From Tragulus kanchil (taxonomy: Eukaryota > Chordata > Mammalia > Artiodactyla > Tragulidae): a DNA stretch of 64,000 nucleotides. The stretch is from positions 34,482,874 through 34,546,873 of the forward strand of contig JAIOJX010000003.1 of the NCBI GenBank assembly GCA_022376925.1, in the 5' to 3' direction. Both the position numbers and the translations under genes were made by a program. This document shows positions 56,031 to 64,000 of the stretch, piece by piece (the first letter of the stretch is position 1; every line of letters begins with the position of its first letter). The notes under the pieces are model-generated. The model made no database searches, had not been told where the DNA came from, and was given only the letters and a program-made list of their open reading frames with translations.

Positions 56031-57592
56031 GATGCTAAGCTCCTACAGGCTTAAACATCCTCTCTCCAAATTTCCATAAAGTGTCACCCTATTTTACTTA
56101 TTCATCCATACCTATTATTTCCCAGACACTGAAGATACAGAAGGGAGTTAATGCCCTCCTATGAGGATAAGAGACACATTAATAAATCCTCACAATAAAA
56201 ATGACAAATGCTTTAATAGAACTATGTCTGTGGTACCATGACTATACTGAGACAAAGTGGGATGACTTCACCATTTGGGATGGGGGGGTTCAGGTTTCCC
56301 AGAGAAAGTGACTTGAGTCTAGATTTTGAAGAACACCCTTAAGTTTACCTGCTATGAGATGTTGGGGACATGTGTTCCATGCAGAGACATTTTGTTGACA
56401 TACAGAGGAGGCAGGATGCTGATGTCTGCTGTGTGTGAGTGGAAATGAAGGAAGATGAAGCTGAAAAATTAAGTTGGAAACAAATCTTGAGGTTCTTTAG
56501 ATACCCTAAGGGTTGTGGTCTTTTCCCTGCAATTTGTGTTCGTGGTTTCTATTTCTATATACATCCTCCTTTTAGTATGAAAAATTTTTTGTAAGCTAAT
56601 GCTTACGGGAGAAATATGTTCTAATGTCCTCTTTGGGGTAGATCTTGAAATCATAGGAAAATACTAGAAAAAGTATGCCATGCATTTCTCCATTTTGGCA
56701 AGCAAGTCTCTCAAGGTGTTTCATGCATCACTTGCCAATTTCCTCAACAGTGAGGTGAGGGAGTCAGTACAGAATATTAGAACTGAAAAAGATTCTAGAG
56801 GTCCACTTCAGAAGCTTTCCAATTACCCTCCACTAAACAAAGCCTCTGCTCTTACCCACTGCCCAATGGTACCACGTAGCTTCTATGCAGTGTATTCTCT
56901 GGGATGCTAGGCTGTCAGGGAAGGCTCATCATTAATGCCAGTTCTCTCATTATATAGCTTTTAAGCTTTGAGCAAATAGATACCTTGATTCTGTTGTCAA
57001 TGTATGTCAAGTCCAATAGCTTAAGTGCATAAAATTATGCCAATATTTTAAATAACCTAATAACTTTGCTTTAAAATGTAATGACATAAAAATCAAAGTG
57101 AAATCTTTCCCCACTGTGGAACTGACTAGTTCCACAAAGTCACTTGTCTAAAAATATACAGCAAGAAAACACAGAATCAAATCTACGATTCAGGTCTATT
57201 CATTCCCCTTACAGATTTCCCCCAGGTACACTACTGCACAATGATAACAATAGTAGATAAATACTCAAATGTGCCTTGGAAAGCCTAATATAGAACCTGA
57301 CAAGAAATAAAGTGATTCATCCACCTCTCTAGGTATCTATTTCAATGGTTCCATTAGTAATAGAATTTATCTTCTGGATGCATAATTGATAACAAAATAA
57401 AAATAAAAATAGATCTTTAAGTATCTAAGTACAATACATACTGCAGGAGAGCAATAGTTTCTGCAAAACTCAAGGGTATGATTTCATTATGCCATGTTTT
57501 AAAACCCCCTAAAACTCGTCGACAAGGCTTTCAACTAAGTTCAGCCCGAGAGACGTTGGTGTCTGCATTTGGGTGACTAACTCTTCTGTAAG
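56031..57592. other. Unassigned sequence
   Basis: No gene or confident repeat. 56100-56200 has a weak old-repeat flavour ('ccagacactgaagatacaga'). The 76-codon frame at 56680-56910 shows no domain and no splice context I can support. Confidence 0.35.
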
Positions 57593-57870
57593 TAAGGGTC
57601 TCCATTTCTAAAAATAATCCTCCTAGGGTAAATATTTCATTTCCTTTTAAAACATTGGTTAAAACTCCAAAACTAAGAATGACATTAAGGGAAGACTGGG
57701 GCTGATGGAAAAGTCATTCAGTAGTTTAGGTGGAGAAATTGAGGAAAGGCTGTCAGGGTGGCTTGGTTGCCTTCTTAAGATGGATGTTTACTTTAGGGCA
57801 CCGCACTTTATGTTCTGGTGCCTCCAAAGCTTCCTCTTCCTATTTGCTCATATACCTGAAGCAATCATCT

Positions 57871-58128
57871 CTAGGATGACTACAGAATCTTGAAGAATGC
57901 AAGTTTCTGGAATCCCACCAGGGCTATGCTTTTCAGTGTGATAGCCCCTAGGCAGGTGCCTATAACTGTTGAATAACTGAACTGTGGCTGGCCTGAGTTG
58001 AAAAGTGCTGCCACTCTAGAGCCCAGGCTCCACAACAAGAGGAACCCCTGGGATGCAAGTATAGAGAAACCCCCAGACTCTGCAACATAGAGACCATGTG
58101 ATCAAAATTTAAAATAAATAAATAAATA
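57871..58128 (+). mobile_element. A-tailed insertion with target-site repeat (SINE-like 3' part)
   Basis: The 12 bp repeat 'aagcaatcatct' at 57859-57870 and 58129-58140 encloses 258 bp ending in an AAAT-rich tail. The 3' part (from about 58015) reads 'ctctagagcccaggctccac' and 'aacaagaggaacccctggga', as in long CHR-type SINEs. The 5' part does not show a clear tRNA-like head, so it may be a decayed SINE or a chimera. Confidence 0.6.
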
Positions 58129-59012
58129 AAGCAATCATCTTAAAGAAAAAAAAGAAAGGTGCTGTCAATGTAATATATGTAAGATTTCAAAGGACTTCCT
58201 GTGAAAAGAAGAATGTTAAATACTCAATAGTTGTTTATATTGCCTACATGTTGAAACGATATTTTGGATGTATTGACTTAAATCATTATTTGAACCAAAA
58301 AAGATAAGGTGTTTAAACCGTGTAGGGTTGCGGAAAGTTTACATGAGGTAAAATCCTGCATGGGTAGCAATAATTTTGTACAGGCCAGTCAAGGAAATGC
58401 AATTTTATTTAATTCATTTCAATGAGTATTAAGTAAGTGTCCACTCTGCACTTGGCAATGTTTTAGTTAATGGAAATGCAAACATGAGAACACTGTGTCT
58501 ATCTTCAAGGGATTGAAAAAGTCATATGACAGTGATTCAAAATGAAATGGCTTCAGTTTCATGCTTGATTTCCATTGCCAATATTCAACATTGATCTCAT
58601 CAGATGAACTCAGATATAACATAGGTCTATTGGATTCAAGTCAACAAGCATGTGTTGGGCATTGGATGCTGGATAAGGGGCCTGTGGTGAACAAGGCATT
58701 GTACCTGCCCTTAGACTGTGATCCCTTCTGTAAGTAAGGGTCTCCATTTCTAAAAATAATCCTCCTAGGGTAAATATTTCATTTCCTTTTAAAACATTGG
58801 TTAAAACTCCAAAACTAAGAATGACATTAAGGGAAGACTGGGGCTGATGGAAAAGTCATTCAGTAGTTTAGGTGGAGAAATTGAGGAAAGGCTGTCAGGG
58901 TGGCTTGGTTGCCTTCTTAAGATGGATGTTTACTTTAGGGCACCGCACTTTATGTTCTGGTGCCTCCAAAGCTTCCTCTTCCTATTTGCTCATATACCTG
59001 AAGCAATCATCT

Positions 59013-59270
59013 CTAGGATGACTACAGAATCTTGAAGAATGCAAGTTTCTGGAATCCCACCAGGGCTATGCTTTTCAGTGTGATAGCCCCTAGGCAGGTG
59101 CCTATAACTGTTGAATAACTGAACTGTGGCTGGCCTGAGTTGAAAAGTGCTGCCACTCTAGAGCCCAGGCTCCACAACAAGAGGAACCCCTGGGATGCAA
59201 GTATAGAGAAACCCCCAGACTCTGCAACATAGAGACCATGTGATCAAAATTTAAAATAAATAAATAAATA
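59013..59270 (+). mobile_element. A-tailed insertion (second copy in duplication 19)
   Basis: Repeat of 57871-58128 at +1,142 bp. Confidence 0.6.
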
Positions 59271-59876
59271 AAGCAATCATCTTAAAGAAAAAAAGAAAGG
59301 TGCTGTCAATGTAATATATGTAAGATTTCAAAGGACTTCCTGTGAAAAGAAGAATGTTAAATACTCAATAGTTGTTTATATTGCCTACATGTTGAAACGA
59401 TATTTTGGATGTATTGACTTAAATCATTATTTGAACCAAAAAAGATAAGGTGTTTAAACCGTGTAGGGTTGCGGAAAGTTTACATGAGGTAAAATCCTGC
59501 ATGGGTAGCAATAATTTTGTACAGGCCAGTCAAGGAAATGCAATTTTATTTAATTCATTTCAATGAGTATTAAGTAAGTGTCCACTCTGCACTTGGCAAT
59601 GTTTTAGTTAATGGAAATGCAAACATGAGAACACTGTGTCTATCTTCAAGGGATTGAAAAAGTCATATGACAGTGATTCAAAATGAAATGGCTTCAGTTT
59701 CATGCTTGATTTCCATTGCCAATATTCAACATTGATCTCATCAGATGAACTCAGATATAACATAGGTCTATTGGATTCAAGTCAACAAGCATGTGTTGGG
59801 CATTGGATGCTGGATAAGGGGCCTGTGGTGAACAAGGCATTGTACCTGCCCTTAGACTGTGATCCCATGCCTCATA

Positions 59877-60278
59877 AAAATGACAGTACATTTGCAGCAA
59901 AGTGGATGCGGTTGGAAGGCATTATGCTATGTGAAATAAGAGGGCTAAAGATAAATACTGTAGGATATCACTTATATGTGGAATCTAAAAGTACAACAAA
60001 CTACTGAATATAATGAAAAAAGAAGCAAATTCACAGAGATAACAAACTAGTGGGAGAGGGAAGCAGGGAAGTACATGCTAGGGGTAAGGGATGAAGAGAT
60101 ACAAACAATTATCTATAAAATAAGCTACAAGAATATGTTGTGCAACACAGGAGTATAGCCAATGTCTTATAATAACTGTAAATGGAGCATAATCTTTAAA
60201 ACTGTGAATTACTATATTATATACCTATAATGTATATAATATTGTAAAATCAGCTAAACTTCAATAAAAAGAAATGTC
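59877..60278 (+). mobile_element. L1 3' end, old subfamily
   Basis: Sense: 'catttgcagcaaagtggatg', 'ggatatcacttatatgtgga', 'cacagagataacaaactagt', 'atattgtaaaatcagctaaa', 'cttcaataaaaagaaa'. 5'-truncated L1 tail ending in an A-rich stretch. The 101-codon frame at 59702-60007 runs across its boundary and is not a gene. Confidence 0.8.
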
Positions 60279-60644
60279 TATAGGAATACAAAGATAGTGA
60301 GTATGCAGTAAGGTAAAATTAATCTGGCATCCAATCAAGGATTATCAGACATACAAAAAGATAGGAAAACATGACTCCCACCCCCCAAAAATGAGTGGTA
60401 GGAGCAAAAAGAAGGATAGAGTGTGTGCCATTCTGTCAAAGGAAGAATCATGTGTAAGTCATAGAAAGTATGTTTCATTAATAAGAAACATCTACATGTT
60501 TCCAGCATCTGAGTTTGAGACCTCAGTTCCTCAAAATCCCATGGGCCAGAATGTGAGGGATTTGGACATTATGTCCTGTGATCATTTCACCTTCAGAAAT
60601 AGGCCCAGCATTTCTTTTTTACTTTTTTGAATGTATTTTATTTG
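60279..60644. other. Unassigned sequence
   Basis: No repeat or gene recognised. Confidence 0.35.
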
Positions 60645-60775
60645 AAGATGTTGTTCAGTCACTAAGTCCTATCTTTGTGATCCCATGCAATGCAACATGC
60701 CAGACTTGCCTGTCCTTCACTGTCAACTGATATTTGCTCAAACTGAGGTCCATTGAGTAAGTGATGCCAATTTGA
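60645..60775 (-). mobile_element. BovB LINE 3' end fragment
   Basis: The antisense BovB terminus 'gttgttcagtcactaagtcc' and 'gccagacttgcctgtccttc' continues to 'ggtccattgagtaagtgatg'. The minus-strand frame keeps the C-terminal 'SMDLSLSK' and 'DRQVWHVALHGITK' of BovB reverse transcriptase. Short and inactive. Confidence 0.85.
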
Positions 60776-61227
60776 AAATAACTACCACCTAATAATTCAA
60801 ACTGCTGCCTTCGTGGGCTTTGTCTCTTAAATATTAGAAAACGACAACAGCACTGTAGTAATACAATATCATGTGCCAAAAGATAAAAGCCTGAGGTTCT
60901 AGGTCCTCTGTATTTTAACTGAAATTGTTGTCTGTAACTTGTTTCCCCTCAGGGGACATGAATGTTGGCTCAAGTGGGAAACAAATGTTGTCAAAGCAAC
61001 TCTGACATTAGGAAAAGAGGTGAGATTGCTCAGATCACATGACACCAAAAGGTGGCTTGGAACCAGAGTATCTGACCCTTTCTTCCTCTGTGTCCTTGCC
61101 CTACCACCTCAGCATTTGATTACAGCATTTAATTTTTGACTATTCTTAGAGATTCCTAGAATGGTCAAAAATCACCCATAGCAGGCACTTTGGCTGAAGG
61201 TCAAGAAGTAGTAGGGTGAAGACACAG

Positions 61228-61378
61228 ATCCCTGGGTCAAGAAGATCCCCTGGAGGAGGGCATAGCAACTCACTCCAGTATTCTTGCCTGAAGAATCCCA
61301 TGGACAGAGGAGCCTGGCAGGCTACAGTCCATAGGATCCCGAAGAGTCGAGCCAGACTGAAGCGACTTAGCACCCACA
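61228..61378 (+). mobile_element. Bov-tA SINE, 5' truncated
   Basis: Sense: 'gatcccctggaggagggcat', 'ccagtattcttgcctgaaga', 'ggagcctggcaggctacagt', ending 'gaagcgacttagcac'. The tRNA-like head is missing. Confidence 0.9.
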
Positions 61379-61802
61379 GTACAGAGGTTCCACAGGGACG
61401 TTGTTTTATCATTGAAGATCTAGAAATAAGCACTGAATCTAGCACATATACTTCTTTGAGCAGATTATTTGTCAACCACAAGCCTAGAGAACATCAACAT
61501 GTTTGAGAAGATGCGAGAGAAAGACCAATGGATCACATTGCGTGTTTTTTTTTTTAACACCAAGCAAGTTCCCAAATGCCCATGTCTCTTGCTATTCTAT
61601 TCACTAAATTACCAATAAATACTGGAGGAAGTAAAGATAGGGCTTCATGTTAAGATGGCAAAAGAATTTTTGCAGGGACCTCGGTGCCTCAAAATCCCAT
61701 GGGCCAGAATGTGAGGGATTTGGACATTATGTCCTGTGATCATTTCACCTTCAGAAATAGGCCCAGCATTTCTTTTTTACTTTTTTGAATGTATTTTATT
61801 TG

Positions 61803-61933
61803 AAGATGTTGTTCAGTCACTAAGTCCTATCTTTGTGATCCCATGCAATGCAACATGCCAGACTTGCCTGTCCTTCACTGTCAACTGATATTTGCTCAAA
61901 CTGAGGTCCATTGAGTAAGTGATGCCAATTTGA
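61803..61933 (-). mobile_element. BovB 3' end (second copy in duplication 20)
   Basis: Repeat of 60645-60775 at +1,158 bp. Confidence 0.85.
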
Positions 61934-62384
61934 AAATAACTACCACCTAATAATTCAAACTGCTGCCTTCGTGGGCTTTGTCTCTTAAATATTAGAAAAC
62001 GACAACAGCACTGTAGTAATACAATATCATGTGCCAAAAGATAAAAGCCTGAGGTTCTAGGTCCTCTGTATTTTAACTGAAATTGTTGTCTGTAACTTGT
62101 TTCCCTCAGGGGACATGAATGTTGGCTCAAGTGGGAAACAAATGTTGTCAAAGCAACTCTGACATTAGGAAAAGAGGTGAGATTGCTCAGATCACATGAC
62201 ACCAAAAGGTGGCTTGGAACCAGAGTATCTGACCCTTTCTTCCTCTGTGTCCTTGCCCTACCACCTCAGCATTTGATTACAGCATTTAATTTTTGACTAT
62301 TCTTAGAGATTCCTAGAATGGTCAAAAATCACCCATAGCAGGCACTTTGGCTGAAGGTCAAGAAGTAGTAGGGTGAAGACACAG

Positions 62385-62535
62385 ATCCCTGGGTCAAGAA
62401 GATCCCCTGGAGGAGGGCATAGCAACTCACTCCAGTATTCTTGCCTGAAGAATCCCATGGACAGAGGAGCCTGGCAGGCTACAGTCCATAGGATCCCGAA
62501 GAGTCGAGCCAGACTGAAGCGACTTAGCACCCACA
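62385..62535 (+). mobile_element. Bov-tA, 5' truncated (second copy in duplication 20)
   Basis: Repeat of 61228-61378 at +1,157 bp. Confidence 0.9.
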
Positions 62536-62998
62536 GTACAGAGGTTCCACAGGGACGTTGTTTTATCATTGAAGATCTAGAAATAAGCACTGAATCTAGC
62601 ACATATACTTCTTTGAGCAGATTATTTGTCAACCACAAGCCTAGAGAACATCAACATGTTTGAGAAGATGCGAGAGAAAGACCAATGGATCACATTGCGT
62701 GTTTTTTTTTTTAACACCAAGCAAGTTCCCAAATGCCCATGTCTCTTGCTATTCTATTCACTAAATTACCAATAAATACTGGAGGAAGTAAAGATAGTAG
62801 AAGAAAGATAAATGTCATCATACAATTGTTAAAAACGCATAGAAAAAAGGTTAGAAGGAATTGCACCAACATTTAAGATATTTTTTTCTTACATACAGTG
62901 AGATTATGGGTGGTGGTTTGTTGATGTTGAAATATTTTTATGCAATTCCACTTTTCTAAATTCAATGTGTCTTAACTTTATAAAAACAGTGAGCAGCG

Positions 62999-63295
62999 GA
63001 GGCTTCTCTAGTGGTCCTGTGGGCAAGGACATCACCTTGCAGTCCAAGGGGCACCGGTTCGATCCCTGGCCTGAGAAGATCCCACATGCCACAGAGCTGC
63101 TGGACCGATGTGTCCAACTACCATGCCGGAGCTCTGGAGTGCATGCGCCCAGAGCCAATGCTCTACAACAAGAGAGGCCACTGTGATGGGAGGCCCACAC
63201 AGGCCAAAGAACAAAGATGGATGGAAATAAATGAAAGACCAATAGAAGTGGCCCCCCCCCAAAACAACAACAACAACAACAACAACAACAAATAG
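62999..63295 (+). mobile_element. CHR-type SINE, sense copy with C run and ACA tail
   Basis: The only sense-strand full-length copy. The tRNA-Glu-like head is 'ttctctagtggtcctgtggg' with B box 'ggttcgatccc'. The body has 'ggaccgatgtgtccaactac' and 'cactgtgatgggaggcccac', and the 3' end 'gaaagaccaatagaagtggc' runs into a 9-10 base C run (63251-63260) and an ACA repeat (63261-63293). It is the best template for reading the family in its own orientation. Confidence 0.94.
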
Positions 63296-64000
63296 TATGC
63301 TGCAAAATTAACTGTGCATGTCCCTTTATCTTTTGGCTGCTAAAGAGATTAAAGCTAATTTGTAGAAACTAAGGTAATTACATTGGTGATTGTTTGGTGG
63401 ATTGGCTTGTCATGTCATGTCAGTAAATTCAGTGAAATACACTTACAAATACAGTAAGTCTCTCTGCAAAAAATAGTGTCAATTCACTGTGCTTGTATTT
63501 ACAATTATTATAGTTTCAGTGAAATAGTAATAAATGATAATTTTTTTGTTTCTTTCCTAGAGTATAGATTAACCTTTTCCCCTTCTGCAAAGGATTATAG
63601 AAAAGGAAGCTCAAATTTAAATACAAAATGAATCACATTTGCAAGTAAAACCACAAAAATTCCTGGGGCTTATATTTCTTTAATGTTGGAAATATTTGTT
63701 AAAAGTTATAGTTCCTGTTGTTTTTTATATTTAATGAATACAACTTTGCCTCTAGAATCTGGTTTTTCACACATTATCCAGAAACAATTCAGAGTATTAT
63801 AAGTGGATCTATTTTTAAATGTTTTGAACATATTAATAATTAGTGTTTTGCTTACATGTTTTGCATATAATGTTCAACCTCTGAAATGAACTTTGAGATC
63901 CATGTTATCTAATCAGGCTTTTCTTTCACTAAATTAGTAAGCTACAACATGCTAAAAATCACAAAGGTTTTCAAAATTATTCCAAGGAAGTGGTTTTACT
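63296..64000. other. AT-rich unassigned sequence
   Basis: No repeat, exon or RNA gene recognised to the end of the window. Confidence 0.4.

Larger units (their letters stand above)
57593..59876. repeat. Direct tandem duplication 19 (57593-58734 / 58735-59876)
   Basis: Offset is 1,142 bp, with one A lost from an A run in copy 2 ('aaagaaaaaaaagaaa' versus 'aaagaaaaaaagaaa', near 58146 and 59287). The junction is direct: 'gtgatccc' joined to 'ttctgtaagtaaggg'. Holds one A-tailed insertion. Confidence 0.95.
60531..62797. repeat. Direct tandem duplication 20 (60531-61640 / 61689-62797)
   Basis: Offset is 1,158 bp, falling to 1,157 at 'tttcccctcagg' versus 'tttccctcagg'. The 48 bp joint 61641-61688 ends 'gacctcggtgcc', an echo of 'gacctcagttcc' just before copy 1 (60519-60530). 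The copies carry a BovB end and a Bov-tA. 60900-61227 and its repeat are unassigned. Confidence 0.95.

Noticed and set aside
59702..60007. 101-codon frame as an exon
   Set aside because: It spans the edge of duplication 19 and enters an L1 3' end, so it is a chance fusion.
1041..62797. A satellite array or CRISPR-like repeat system built from ~1.1 kb units
   Set aside because: Each pair has different sequence, with no shared repeat unit or spacer logic. The host is a mammal.
1041..62797. A novel mobile element that duplicates about 1.1 kb of target on insertion
   Set aside because: Nothing is inserted between copies except 0-48 bp of flank-like filler, and no element, terminal repeat or coding region is associated with the junctions.
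62999..63070. tRNA-like A and B boxes at SINE heads, considered as a tRNA gene
   Set aside because: The B box 'ggttcgatccc' is followed by a SINE body. There is no closed cloverleaf, so it is a SINE promoter and not a tRNA gene.

Overview
This is nuclear DNA from a ruminant, probably a pecoran. It contains at least a dozen Bov-tA/Bov-A SINEs, BovB (RTE) LINE pieces, ruminant-type L1 3' ends and tRNA-Glu-derived CHR-type SINEs. Older mammalian layers (MIR, L1M, MLT/MST-like LTRs, a mariner MITE) lie beneath them. I found no protein-coding exon, RNA gene, CpG island, operon or CRISPR that I can defend. It reads as a repeat-rich intergenic or deep-intronic stretch. Most long open frames are translations of SINE and LINE sequence.

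The dominant structure is not a gene. From about 1.0 kb to 62.8 kb there are 19 nearly perfect head-to-tail direct duplications with very uniform spacing (1,037 to about 1,190 bp), plus one of 433 bp of a different kind. The long pairs begin near 1041, 4173, 8435, 10498, 15735, 18951, 22058, 25300, 27331, 31894, 34071, 36466, 39153, 41615, 43593, 48496, 53228, 57593 and 60531. They take no account of repeat boundaries, and neighbouring pairs sometimes overlap, so that short stretches occur three times. Copies differ mostly by homopolymer indels. Several junctions carry 13-48 bp that look like error-rich echoes of the true flank. The best explanation is overlapping contig or read ends joined without merging, that is, false duplication. 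If so, about 21 kb of the window is redundant and the real locus is about 43 kb. A biological burst of uniform tandem duplications is the alternative and must be tested with reads.

Layout: 0-3.2 kb, SINE fragment and Bov-tA; 4-6.5 kb, ancient LTR-like repeat and L1 tail; 6.7-10.4 kb, antisense L1M, CHR-type SINE and sense L1M ORF2 end; 10.5-12.7 kb, inverted Bov-tA pair; 12.8-15.4 kb, L1M split by a CHR-type SINE, BovB with an internal minisatellite, Bov-tA; 15.7-24.2 kb, CHR-type SINEs, a MIR and two ruminant L1 3' ends, one of them inverted at its 5' end; 25-29.5 kb, Bov-tA and mariner MITE; 30.5-36 kb, CHR-type SINE, L1 tail, ancient LTR-like repeats; 36-42 kb, Bov-A and an endogenous retroviral LTR with leader repeats; 42-46 kb, an unassigned 129-codon frame and Bov-tA; 46.7-48.2 kb, a tandem array of L1 3' ends; 48.5-56 kb, MIRs, Bov-tA and a CHR-type SINE nested inside a Bov-tA; 57-64 kb, an A-tailed insertion, L1, BovB, Bov-tA and CHR-type SINE.

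The most biologically interesting items are: (1) a homogeneous, apparently late-active CHR-type SINE subfamily, shown by nesting within Bov-tA and by clean target-site duplications; (2) the L1 3'-end array whose middle unit is a chimera of the outer two; (3) the retroviral LTR followed by three tRNA T-arm-like repeats. All repeat names are from memory of consensus features and need a RepeatMasker check.
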